Below are positions 1-8,109 of a stretch of DNA of 64,000 nt, in pieces (the stretch's first letter is position 1; each line of letters starts with the position of its first letter). The position numbers and the translations under genes are program-made. The DNA comes from Lachnospiraceae bacterium G41 (GTDB lineage: Bacteria; Bacillota; Clostridia; Lachnospirales; Lachnospiraceae), in the NCBI GenBank assembly GCA_900100245.1, contig FNEU01000009.1, positions 1 to 64,000 of the forward strand, in the 5' to 3' direction. Under the pieces are notes generated by a model that worked only from the letters and a program-made list of their open reading frames with translations, was not told where the DNA came from and did no database searches.

Positions 1-170
1 CGGTAAATAAACATCAAAAAATATACGCAGGAGATTCGGTATGCGATTACTTCCTAAAGAAAAGAGAAGAAGGTAAACCTTATCGTGTAGCAATGTTTGC
101 AGCATACAATAAGTTCCTTCGAATATATCATTCAAGAGTATCGGCGCTTTTGAATGAAACAGAAGCATAA
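1..170 (+). mobile_element. 3' end of an IS110-family transposase gene
   Basis: The reading frame is open from the window edge (first full codon at 3) to a TAA at 168-170. The last 55 residues contain YFLKKREEGKPYRVAMFAAY followed by NKFLRIYHS. This matches the C-terminal Transposase_20 domain of IS110/IS116/IS902 transposases, where a Y..K+.EGK.Y.VA...A.NKL.RI pattern is usual. The N-terminal RuvC-like DEDD domain would lie outside the window, so it cannot be told whether the element is intact. IS110 elements lack terminal inverted repeats, so no element end can be placed from this sequence. Confidence 0.6.
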
Positions 171-209
171 ATAAATTCCTACAAAACCCAACGAAATACA
201 AAGAATTAG

Positions 210-233
210 AAGGTCAGTAAATTGTCTGGCCTT
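210..233 (+). terminator. Hairpin after the transposase
   Basis: AAGGTCAG and CTGGCCTT pair across an 8-nt loop with one G-T wobble, followed by ATTTGT, which is only weakly T-rich. It sits 40 nt after the transposase stop and may end that transcript. Its 3' half overlaps the -35 box of the next promoter. Confidence 0.4.
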
Positions 234-250
234 ATTTGTCGTGGTATAAT
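222..250 (+). promoter_or_regulatory. Sigma-A-type promoter for the TIGR04076-like gene
   Basis: TTGTCT at 222-227 and TATAAT at 245-250 are separated by 17 nt. The following gene starts 87 nt downstream with a strong AGGGGG ribosome binding site. Confidence 0.6.
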
Positions 251-336
251 TTAAGATAGTTATAAAAAGATGAAAAACAGATAAAAAAAGACTTGCAAAC
301 TATTAGCAGGTTTTACTGATTAACAGGGGGATAAAT

Positions 337-702
337 ATGAAAAAATGGTATGATGAAGAATATGAATTTAATATTGAAGTGACGGGCTTTTTGCATGGAG
401 ATCATACGGAAAGATATTGCAGAAATGGTGAAGAAATAGGTGATAAGTATACGTGTACTTATGGTTGCCCTGTGAATAAAGAAGGGTATGGAATCTGCTC
501 AAAGACTATGATGATGCTTTATCCTTTGATGGAAGCAATTCGAAGCGGAGGAGATTTGACAAATTTAGGTGGTGACAGTAAATACACCAAAACAATAGTA
601 TGTCCTGATGGATGCGTCATATTTAAACTTACTGCAACCCCGTTGGGAAACGAAAACTTTCATAAAGGCGGATTCTGGGAATATCCCGATGAAACCCAAT
701 AA
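337..702 (+). CDS. TIGR04076-like small cysteine-containing protein
   Basis: A 121-residue soluble protein. The pattern resembles the TIGR04076 family: an N-terminal beta segment (FNIEVTGF), a CPVNKEGYGIC segment, a middle helix (LYPLMEAIRSGGD), and a C-terminal CPDGCVIFKLTA strand. The family's function is unknown. The cysteines (C29, C40, C44, C53, C89, C93) could bind a metal or be redox active, but that is inference. The start follows AGGGGGATAA with good spacing, and its own promoter lies at 222-250. It lies between an IS remnant and a lipoprotein, which fits an accessory position. Confidence 0.6.
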   Translation: MKKWYDEEYEFNIEVTGFLHGDHTERYCRNGEEIGDKYTCTYGCPVNKEGYGICSKTMMMLYPLMEAIRSGGDLTNLGGDSKYTKTIVCPDGCVIFKLTATPLGNENFHKGGFWEYPDETQ

Positions 703-811
703 AATGCCAGTTTTGCTCAATAGACATAGAAAAAAGTGCATTGCTAATAATGAAAACAAAATAGAAAATAAAAATTTACTGAAAAAGATTTACGAAATAG
801 GTTAAGAGAAG

Positions 812-3088
812 ATGAAAAGAACTTTATTTGGATTTGCAATTATAATGACAGCGATAAGCATGTTTGTGTTAACATCATGTGGCAAAAAAAGCGTTCAAAA
901 TGAAGAACAAGCCATAAAAACTTATACTTGTCCAAACGACAATATGTTTGGATTTGAAAAGGCTGATGTATATGAAGATGGCGTGGTAGCCGTTTTTGAC
1001 AAGAAGATCAGCGATTCAGGTTACGGCAGTATGTCATATGATGAAGACATGAATAAATTCCCTGCTTCTGCTAATTATACTAATCTTTTAAAATCCAAGA
1101 TTACAGAAAGCAGTATCATAGAAAAGAACGGGAAATATATTGTGTCGATGAAATTTGAATATGATGAAGCTGACAAATCTAACCCGGATGAAAGTGTTGA
1201 TATAACGGGCTTTGTTGTTCTCGGTAGGGAAGTTACATTTAACGACGGTGATATTAAACTGTTTTACACGATAGAAGGTGGAGATTGCTTTGATGATTAC
1301 TGGCAGGTATATTCTCAAAACTCAGAAAGATGGGGAGAAATACAGCACGAATTAGTTTCCTGGCCGTTAATTACTGTTGACGATGATTTTTCGGATATTG
1401 AAAAGCAGATTGAAATAATCAAAGAGTATATGTCTGAAAACGATTTGAGTGATGTGGAGTATTATACTATTGCGGATCTGAATAATAATGGACGTATAGA
1501 GCTTCTTTTGTCAATTGATCAGTACATTGTAGATTTTTATGAGATTTCCGAAGATTATCAATCATTGGAAAAGAATGGCGATATGATTCTGTCAGTATAC
1601 GGAACAGGCAGCATGACGCTAAAATATTATGAGTACGAAGATGACAGTAATAATGTTTTTGTTGGGTATGGTTCGGGTGGATGCAAGTATATTTACTATG
1701 CGGAACCCGACGGTCAAATGACAAGTAGAATGATCCATAATCCGAGCATCAGACCAATGCTTTTGGATGATGGTAATAATGGTGTACTGGTTTCGGATAA
1801 AGACAACCGCTTAGTTGAGAGTGAAAAAGCTGAGAAGGAATATTTTGCAGATGCTATTGGGAAAAAGATTATCACTCTGAATTGGTACGAAAAAAATGAC
1901 AGTTTGGATAGTGAAAACCTGCTTGAATTATACGAAAAAACGTCTTTAGAAGAATGTCCGGATATGGATGAATGGGACAGTCTTTATGGATTTACAGGAG
2001 GAAGAATCTATATTGCAGATAAACTGGATTTATCGGATGATACATTTGAACTGTTTGGCGAGTGTGCCATGTATTTATGGAAAGATGCGGATGTTTCCAA
2101 AGGAGATGCCATTAGTTCAAAAGGTTATCCCGACTTTAAGGAATTCCTATTCTTTTTGTATCACAACAGAGCGGAAATAATTGAAGATTATGAAGAGTAC
2201 GAACATCGATTATCAAAAGTTGAACGTAACGATTTTATCAATCTTCTAAAAGAAGTATTTAATGAACAAAATCCTGAAAAAGTAATAGATTTACTTCCTA
2301 ATAAACCTGATGGGGAGGAGAATATTTATTACAGTTTAGAGGATAATTGTATTTATCTTGAAGTTGGTGCTTTGGGATGGGATCAACTCTTTTATGAGGT
2401 GAGCAATGTTGAAAAAAATCAGGATGAATATGTAATAACGTATGCTGTTTTCTCTGACTTTTCCTGTGGTGAAGGTCCGGTCGAAACCGTTAATGTCACC
2501 ATAAAAGAAGCAGACAATCCATGTGGGTATAAGTTTGTATCTTTGAAGTATGCTCCCGAGGATTTGTTTGATCAGTTTATAAAGGGAGAGATTGATGCAA
2601 CGGTTTTGAAGCCCTTAGAACCCACAGAATGGGGTTGGGACTATGATAAAATTACCGCTGTTGATATCGACGATTTAAATGTTAATCATGTATTATGGTC
2701 TTTTATGGAATACAGTGAAGGTGAGCGTTTGGATCTTGATAATGACGGTGAGAACGAACTTGTTATTGACGGCCCGTATGGCGGAATGTATTTGGATGCC
2801 ATAGACGGAAATCTCTATGTTTTCGCGGCTGCAAGAGGCAATGCGGGAGGCCTGCGGTATGCATATTATGACGATGCATATTGGATTGTATATCATGATA
2901 CGACTCATGGCGGACGCAGTTGCTATTGGTTATACAAGTACGAAGGCGGAGATAATGTAGTAGACACCATGACACTTATGGGGTTCTGGAATTCCGAAGA
3001 AGATAAAGAATTCACCTTTAACGGCGAATCAATAACGGAGGATGATTATATCAGAATCCACGATGAGATATTCAATAAAGAAAGATAA
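812..3088 (+). CDS. Large surface lipoprotein with calcium-loop-like motifs
   Basis: 758 residues. A classical lipoprotein signal (MKRTLFGFAIIMTAISMFVL, then lipobox LTSC with the modified Cys at residue 23) predicts export and lipidation by Lgt/LspA, leaving the protein on the outer face of the membrane. Two segments, IADLNNNGRIELLL (about residue 222) and LDLDNDGENELVI (about 640), have the D-x-[DN]-x-[DN]-G-x-x-E-L spacing seen in VCBS/EF-hand-like calcium loops of Lachnospiraceae surface proteins. There is no enzyme motif, so function is unknown. The same motif type recurs in the lipoproteins at 4697 and 8110, which makes the three a family. The RBS is AAGAGAAG just upstream. The gene ends 4 nt before the DUF4111 gene. 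Confidence 0.75.
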   Translation: MKRTLFGFAIIMTAISMFVLTSCGKKSVQNEEQAIKTYTCPNDNMFGFEKADVYEDGVVAVFDKKISDSGYGSMSYDEDMNKFPASANYTNLLKSKITESSIIEKNGKYIVSMKFEYDEADKSNPDESVDITGFVVLGREVTFNDGDIKLFYTIEGGDCFDDYWQVYSQNSERWGEIQHELVSWPLITVDDDFSDIEKQIEIIKEYMSENDLSDVEYYTIADLNNNGRIELLLSIDQYIVDFYEISEDYQSLEKNGDMILSVYGTGSMTLKYYEYEDDSNNVFVGYGSGGCKYIYYAEPDGQMTSRMIHNPSIRPMLLDDGNNGVLVSDKDNRLVESEKAEKEYFADAIGKKIITLNWYEKNDSLDSENLLELYEKTSLEECPDMDEWDSLYGFTGGRIYIADKLDLSDDTFELFGECAMYLWKDADVSKGDAISSKGYPDFKEFLFFLYHNRAEIIEDYEEYEHRLSKVERNDFINLLKEVFNEQNPEKVIDLLPNKPDGEENIYYSLEDNCIYLEVGALGWDQLFYEVSNVEKNQDEYVITYAVFSDFSCGEGPVETVNVTIKEADNPCGYKFVSLKYAPEDLFDQFIKGEIDATVLKPLEPTEWGWDYDKITAVDIDDLNVNHVLWSFMEYSEGERLDLDNDGENELVIDGPYGGMYLDAIDGNLYVFAAARGNAGGLRYAYYDDAYWIVYHDTTHGGRSCYWLYKYEGGDNVVDTMTLMGFWNSEEDKEFTFNGESITEDDYIRIHDEIFNKER

Positions 3089-3092
3089 AAAT

Positions 3093-3830
3093 ATGTTACC
3101 GGAACAGACTGAAAATCTAATCAATGAATTTGTTGAACAATCGAAAACAATCCTAAAAGACAATCTGGTCGGAATATATTTACACGGATCTGCGGTCATG
3201 GGTTGTTTTAATCCGTCGAAAAGCGATTTGGATTTAATCGTGGTTGTCGAAAGACCTATCTTAGACGATGTAAAAAGATTGTTCATGGATATGGTAATCA
3301 AATGTAATTCATCGGCACCCGCTAAAGGGATAGAGATGAGCATAGTTCTGAAAGATGTCTGCAATCCGTTTATTTATCCCACACCGTTTGAACTGCATTT
3401 CTCTAAAATGCATTTGAAATGGTATGAAGAAAATCCTGAGGATTATATCAGTAAGATGAAAGGCGAGGATAAAGATCTCGCTGCACATTTTACAATCCTT
3501 ATAAAAAGAGGCGGATGTTTGTACGGTGCTTCGATTGAAGATGTCTTTGATGATGTTCCGGCAAATTATTATATGGACTCCATATTGGACGATGTTTCCG
3601 ATGCGCCGGATGATATTGCAGAGAACACAATGTATCTTATTTTAAATCTGGCAAGAGTACTGGCATATAAAGAAGAGCAGCTTGTTTTGTCTAAAAAAGA
3701 AGGCGGAGAGTGGGCTTTAGAACATCTTTCGACGGAGTATAAATCTTTAATCGAAACAGCAATGACTGAGTATCTGGAAGGTGGCAAGCCTGATTATGAT
3801 ATGGATTTGGCTAAAAGATATGCTGAGTAA
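3093..3830 (+). CDS. DUF4111-type nucleotidyltransferase (aminoglycoside adenylyltransferase-like)
   Basis: 245 residues from ATG 3093. I preferred this start to upstream in-frame ATGs because it avoids overlap with the preceding lipoprotein and follows an AAAGAAAGA ribosome site. The N-terminus carries the nucleotidyltransferase signature GIYLHGSAVMGCFN, then KSDLDLIVVV, i.e. the G-S...D-x-D metal-binding pattern of the polymerase-beta fold. The C-terminal half (LARVLAYKEEQLVLSKKEGGEWAL) matches the helical DUF4111 domain found in ANT(9)/ANT(3'')-like enzymes. Relatives transfer AMP to aminoglycosides. Whether this one is a resistance enzyme or has another substrate cannot be read from sequence. 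Confidence 0.75.
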   Translation: MLPEQTENLINEFVEQSKTILKDNLVGIYLHGSAVMGCFNPSKSDLDLIVVVERPILDDVKRLFMDMVIKCNSSAPAKGIEMSIVLKDVCNPFIYPTPFELHFSKMHLKWYEENPEDYISKMKGEDKDLAAHFTILIKRGGCLYGASIEDVFDDVPANYYMDSILDDVSDAPDDIAENTMYLILNLARVLAYKEEQLVLSKKEGGEWALEHLSTEYKSLIETAMTEYLEGGKPDYDMDLAKRYAE

Positions 3831-3873
3831 ATGACAACTCGGATAAAAGGATAGCAAAAGAATGGTGATAAAG

Positions 3874-4407
3874 ATGAACGTTATAGAAACTATAAGCAAA
3901 AGGCACAGTTATCGCGGAACATATAAACCGGATAAAGTTCCGAGAGAAGATCTTAAAAAAATAATGCAGGCGGGATTGGATGCGCCGTCAGGATGTAACA
4001 AACAGACGACAAGTTTGATATGCGTGGATGATTCAGACACCCTAAAAGAAATACATGCTGTTATTAATCCGCCCATAGCCGAATCAGCCCCGGCGATGAT
4101 TTGCGTTTTAACAAAAAGAATTAACGCATACAGAGATAAGTGTTTTGCTATTCAGGATTATTCTGCGGCTATAGAAAATATGCTATTGGCAATAGTTGAA
4201 TTGGGATATCAGAGCTGCTGGTTTGAAGGCCATATTACAGACGATGACAGAATATGTGATAAGATTGCAAAGATACTAAATGTACCTGAAGAATATGATT
4301 TAGTTTGCGTTCTTCCTGTCGGAATTGCGGAAAACGAACCTCTGCTTCCGAGGAAGAAGGAATTTAGTGAAAGAGCATGGTTTAACTCTTTTATGAGTAA
4401 GGAATAA
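3874..4407 (+). CDS. Nitroreductase family protein
   Basis: 177 residues from ATG 3874, which has GGTGATAAAG directly upstream; an alternative ATG at 3862 is less well spaced. The N-terminus ISKRHSYRGTYKPDKVPRED and the APSGCNKQ segment form the FMN-binding start of the nitroreductase fold. IENMLLAIVELGYQSCWFEG is the second conserved helix-strand, and VCVLPVGIAE is the usual C-terminal strand before an arm. Such enzymes bind FMN and use NAD(P)H to reduce nitroaromatics, quinones or related compounds; the substrate is unknown. The gene sits in a loose same-strand series with the DUF4111 gene and the broken HAD gene. Confidence 0.8.
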   Translation: MNVIETISKRHSYRGTYKPDKVPREDLKKIMQAGLDAPSGCNKQTTSLICVDDSDTLKEIHAVINPPIAESAPAMICVLTKRINAYRDKCFAIQDYSAAIENMLLAIVELGYQSCWFEGHITDDDRICDKIAKILNVPEEYDLVCVLPVGIAENEPLLPRKKEFSERAWFNSFMSKE

Positions 4408-4425
4408 TATTACGGATTTATTGAT

Positions 4426-4682
4426 ATGAACAAAATTCTTGAAAACAAAAAAGTTATATTTCTTGATGTCGGTTATACGTTAGATGCGCCTGCTTCGGGC
4501 GACTGGATGCGCTTGGCAAATGCGGTGTTCCCGCTGAAGAAACGGTATTTGTGGATGACAGAGTCGCCAATCTTGAGGGCGCGGCAAAGGTAGGAATTAC
4601 ACCAGTTCTGATTACGGTCAATCGGGGGTCTGATCGGGAAACATCTTTTACGAAAATAAAAGAATTAAAAGAATTATTATAA
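4426..4682 (+). pseudogene. HAD-superfamily hydrolase, internally deleted and frameshifted
   Basis: From ATG 4426 the frame encodes a HAD motif I start (VIFLDVGYTLDAP, then ASGDWM) typical of DxGxT-type HAD-IA hydrolases. After GDWM the original frame reads nonsense and stops. Another frame then encodes ALGKCGVPAEETVFVDDRVA and NLEGAAKVGITPVLI, i.e. HAD motif IV and the usual C-terminus, ending at TAA 4680-4682. The cap domain and motifs II/III, roughly 130 residues in relatives, are missing. The deletion joined codons out of frame near 4505-4515, so no functional hydrolase can be made. Confidence 0.8.
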
Positions 4683-4696
4683 AGGCGAGAAAAACA

Positions 4697-6784
4697 ATGA
4701 AAAGAGTTATTCAAATAATTATAGTTTTATTATGTTTATCGGTGATATTGTCGTGTTCTATCATTGGGAAAGACAATAAGGATAACAGTACGCTTACGCC
4801 GACTGATGATACGCCTATCGTAACAAACGATAATGTTGAAGATGATAAAAATTCCGAAATAGTTCCTGACGACAAAAACATCATAAAAGAATCTGAAGAC
4901 GACAGCTTTTATGATATGGGCAAATGGATGGGGTTTGATTTTGAAAAGCTTGGAGTTAAACCGCATACTTACAATACGACTGAGACTTTTGAGTTAAGTG
5001 AAAATATGCAGCAGGCAATTGCCAATATGTATTCGGTATGTGGCAATTGGAGCTCACAATTTGCTAATCAAGATGAGTATTGGAAGGATTCTTTTATAAG
5101 CAACTTTATTCTTAATTCGTGGTACGAACCTGAATACATTCAGGGCAAGAGTACTGTTACCAAGGATGAGATTGAATACGTTCAGTATTCGTTAACAGGC
5201 GCGAGATTATATTTTCCGATGGGTGATGATGAGGTAATTGACAGAAGCAAGGCTTCGAGCCCTATTAACGAAACCCATATGGAGTCATATTCTGTTTCTA
5301 AAAGAGACGACGGATATTTAATCTATGCCGATATTTTAACAAAAGTAAAATATATAAATACTGATGGCGACATTGATGTAAGAGATGATTATGATTACGT
5401 TGCAATCATATTGAAGGAGAATCCCTGCAGCTGCTTTGATGGATACAGCATTGACAGCATTACAATGATGCCGACTCAGGTGAAAGATTACGATGAAGAG
5501 TTTTTTGAACTTGTTGCAATGCTTTTATGGGAAAAGGATGATATAAAAACTTCGGACTATCTTGCGGCCGATTTTTTGGGCGAAGAGTTTGAAAGTAATA
5601 CAATTACATTAGAAGACGGTACACAGCGCTTTTCGTATAAAAGAGTACCTGCAGACAAACTGGAACGCTTTTACAAAGAAGTCTGGGGCGAGGACAGATC
5701 TTTTAACCCATCTGAAAATAATTTGGGCGAAATATGTGTATATTCAGCTGAAGACGGGTATTGTTATGCGATAAACGGAGCCGGTATTCCGGATTATGCA
5801 GTTATTTCACGTGTTGATTCTTATGTGGAGTATATTTCTGTGACGGCTGTTATGATGAATGGCATAACAGGTGAAGAGACAGGTACTATAACATTTAATG
5901 TAATTCCTTCGGATAATGAATTCGGTTATGTGGTGAGAAAATACACAGAAGAAGAGATGATAGAAGGAATACGTAAAAGATATCCGTATGCACCACCATA
6001 TTATTGCGTGCTTGACCACATTCAAGATGGGTTATATGTATATCACGCATACGAAGAAGTGGATAATATTGAGGAACAGCATACTGCGACTGCGGAATGG
6101 TTTACTGTTGATCCGTATACGGGGAAAATAGAAACTATGCGTGATGAGACAGTCTTTTATATTAAGGAACCGGATTTGTCTTACGGATGCAAAAACGCAT
6201 ATCAGGCCTATGCCTATTTTATATTGAACAGTGATAAGTTTGAATGGTATAAGTTTTATGATGATGAGTATTATGCTTTTGACGGATTTAAGTTAGTTGA
6301 TTTGGATTCGGATACGGATTTTGAACTAATTGCCACAATCAGCAGAGAGAATAGATTTGACTACGGAATGCAAACATATGTGATAGTTGATTTTGATCAT
6401 GAAATGTTCTTTATAAACGAAATCTGTGATGGTGTTGCAGGAGGAGGCGGTTATAGAGGAGATAAGTATTATATTGAGGGTCAGGGCATAATCTATGACA
6501 TATCGTACAATGCCCCGTACGGCGCTGAGGGTGCTTCTGTGTATACATATGAAAACGGAAAACTTGTATTTACAGTAGGCGGATACGTAGATCCCAATTC
6601 GGATTACGAATATCCCGAAAATATTGAAAATGGCACATGGTACTGGGATAGCGATGAGGTATCCGAGGAAGAGTATAACGAGAATTTAAATAAGGCAACA
6701 TTGAATCTGTCAGGCAAGGCATTTAACAAGATAGACTATTTGGATAAAGAAACAATGTTGAGTCTTCTAACCAAAAAAGATTAG
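4697..6784 (+). CDS. Large surface lipoprotein with calcium-loop-like motif
   Basis: 695 residues. The signal MKRVIQIIIVLLCLSVIL, then lipobox LSCS, places the lipidated Cys at residue 20. A long Asp/Asn/Thr-rich linker follows (about residues 25-70), typical of a tether through the cell wall. The C-terminal third contains FKLVDLDSDTDFELIATIS (about residues 533-551), a degenerate form of the acidic loop seen in the lipoproteins at 812 and 8110. No catalytic motif is recognised. The gene starts 15 nt after the remains of the HAD gene and is followed 7 nt later by the cobalamin-gene remnant, so it sits between two decayed genes. Confidence 0.7.
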   Translation: MKRVIQIIIVLLCLSVILSCSIIGKDNKDNSTLTPTDDTPIVTNDNVEDDKNSEIVPDDKNIIKESEDDSFYDMGKWMGFDFEKLGVKPHTYNTTETFELSENMQQAIANMYSVCGNWSSQFANQDEYWKDSFISNFILNSWYEPEYIQGKSTVTKDEIEYVQYSLTGARLYFPMGDDEVIDRSKASSPINETHMESYSVSKRDDGYLIYADILTKVKYINTDGDIDVRDDYDYVAIILKENPCSCFDGYSIDSITMMPTQVKDYDEEFFELVAMLLWEKDDIKTSDYLAADFLGEEFESNTITLEDGTQRFSYKRVPADKLERFYKEVWGEDRSFNPSENNLGEICVYSAEDGYCYAINGAGIPDYAVISRVDSYVEYISVTAVMMNGITGEETGTITFNVIPSDNEFGYVVRKYTEEEMIEGIRKRYPYAPPYYCVLDHIQDGLYVYHAYEEVDNIEEQHTATAEWFTVDPYTGKIETMRDETVFYIKEPDLSYGCKNAYQAYAYFILNSDKFEWYKFYDDEYYAFDGFKLVDLDSDTDFELIATISRENRFDYGMQTYVIVDFDHEMFFINEICDGVAGGGGYRGDKYYIEGQGIIYDISYNAPYGAEGASVYTYENGKLVFTVGGYVDPNSDYEYPENIENGTWYWDSDEVSEEEYNENLNKATLNLSGKAFNKIDYLDKETMLSLLTKKD

Positions 6785-6790
6785 AGAAAA

Positions 6791-6901
6791 ATGACCGGTA
6801 AACTATTTGCCGTCGGAGTCGGACCGGGGGACCCGAAGCTTCTGACTTTGAAGGCTGTTGAAACAATTAAAAATGCAGACTGTATAGGAAAATTAGTTTG
6901 A
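6791..6901 (+). pseudogene. N-terminal remnant of precorrin-2/cobalt-factor-II C20-methyltransferase
   Basis: ATG 6791 opens 36 codons reading MTGKLFAVGVGPGDPKLL and then TLKAVETIKNADCIG, ending in TGA at 6899-6901. The VGVGPGDPxLLTLKA pattern is the glycine-rich start of CobI/CbiL tetrapyrrole methyltransferases in cobalamin synthesis, which are normally about 230 residues. The other roughly 85% is absent, and the TTG start of the next gene overlaps the stop. This is a relic of a deletion and no other cobalamin genes are present in the window. Confidence 0.75.
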
Positions 6902-7563
6902 AAAGACACATCATGAATTTAACGCCTTCTCCGCTTAAGATGATTAGGGAAGGCACTAAAACAATTGAACTTCGTTTGCTCGATGAAAAAAGAAAAGACA
7001 TTTCCGTCGGAGACACAATTGTATTTAATAACACCGAAGATGAGAATGATTCTTTGTGTGTGATGGTTGAGGATTTGTTTGTCTTTGATTCGTTTGAAGA
7101 ACTGTATGCGAACCTTCCTTTGCTCGAGTGCGGTTATACAGAGGAAGACATAGATTCTGCATCTCCCGAGGATATGGAAGCGTATTATTCCAAAGAAAAA
7201 CAGGCGCAATATGGTGTAGTCGGCATTAAGGTAAAGCCGATAGTCGGAATGACTGTCAAGGGCATAATTGACCGCCCGATTGGAAGTCATCACCCGAGAC
7301 ATCCTGAAAATGTATACCCTGTTAACTACGGATTTGTCGAAGGAATTATAGCTCCTGACGGCGCAGAACAGGATGTATATGTACTTGGTACAGATAAGCC
7401 TTTATGGACCTTCGAAGGAAAGGTAATTGCGGTATATCAGCGCTTCGACGACGTCGAAGACAAATGGATTGTATCACTCGACGGAAGCGATTATTTAGAC
7501 GAAGAAATCCTAAAAATGATTGATTTTCAGGAGCGATATTTTAAAGGAAAGTTGGTAAGATAG
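6898..7563 (+). CDS. ASCH domain fused to a family I pyrophosphatase-like domain
   Basis: 221 residues from TTG 6898, chosen because family N-termini begin MK-H-MNL and an AGGAAA site lies 7 nt upstream; ATG 6913 is the alternative. Residues 1-112 are an ASCH domain (MNLTPSPLKMIREGTKTIEL, then RLLDEKR), a PUA-like fold associated with RNA binding. Residues 116-221 resemble family I inorganic pyrophosphatase: VKGIIDRPIGSHHPRHPENV, YPVNYGFVEG, and DGAEQDVYVLG. In the last segment the usual DxDxxD metal signature is reduced to D154..D159, so activity is doubtful. It may be an RNA/nucleotide-related housekeeping or sensing protein. It is 8 nt upstream of the GNAT gene. Confidence 0.65.
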   Translation: MKRHIMNLTPSPLKMIREGTKTIELRLLDEKRKDISVGDTIVFNNTEDENDSLCVMVEDLFVFDSFEELYANLPLLECGYTEEDIDSASPEDMEAYYSKEKQAQYGVVGIKVKPIVGMTVKGIIDRPIGSHHPRHPENVYPVNYGFVEGIIAPDGAEQDVYVLGTDKPLWTFEGKVIAVYQRFDDVEDKWIVSLDGSDYLDEEILKMIDFQERYFKGKLVR

Positions 7564-7571
7564 GATATAAA

Positions 7572-8096
7572 ATGAAAACATATTTAGATGACGGAAAAAT
7601 AAAAGTTAGAAGCATGATTTCGGAAGATGCGAAGGTTCTTTACGATACATATCTGTCGTACGGATGGCACCCGAATATCGAAACATACGAAAATTATTTT
7701 AAAGATCAGGAAGAAGGAAAAAGACTCGTTTTTATAGCTGAGTATGAAGGCAGAGTTTCGGGCCAGTGTACGCTTGTTTTGAATCCTGATGAAGGCTACT
7801 TCGCCAACAAAGGAATTCCCGAAATAGTGGATTTGACTGTGTTCTTTGATGTTCACAACAAAGGCATCGGAACTAAGATTTTAGACGCGGTGGAAAATGA
7901 AGCTTCTAAAATATCGAAGCAGGTTTATCTGGCAGTCGGAGTTCATTCGGGATATGGTGCTGCGCAAAGACTGTATGTTAAAAGAGGTTATGTTTTCGAC
8001 GGCAGCGGAGTTTGGTATCAGGGAAAACAGCTTGAACAATATGCACCTTGCGTTAATGACGATGATTTGGTTCTTTTTATGATAAAAGATTTGTAA
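7572..8096 (+). CDS. GNAT family N-acetyltransferase
   Basis: 174 residues. The acetyl-CoA binding core is visible as IPEIVDLTVFFDVHNKGIGT followed by KILDAVENEA (the R/H-x-x-G-x-G/A motif appears as HNKGIG). The C-terminal strand-helix YLAVGVHSGYGAAQRLYVKR is typical of small-molecule GNATs. The acceptor is unknown. It follows the ASCH fusion gene by 8 nt and precedes a lipoprotein by 13 nt, so all three may be cotranscribed. Confidence 0.8.
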   Translation: MKTYLDDGKIKVRSMISEDAKVLYDTYLSYGWHPNIETYENYFKDQEEGKRLVFIAEYEGRVSGQCTLVLNPDEGYFANKGIPEIVDLTVFFDVHNKGIGTKILDAVENEASKISKQVYLAVGVHSGYGAAQRLYVKRGYVFDGSGVWYQGKQLEQYAPCVNDDDLVLFMIKDL

Positions 8097-8109
8097 TAGA
8101 GGGAATCAA

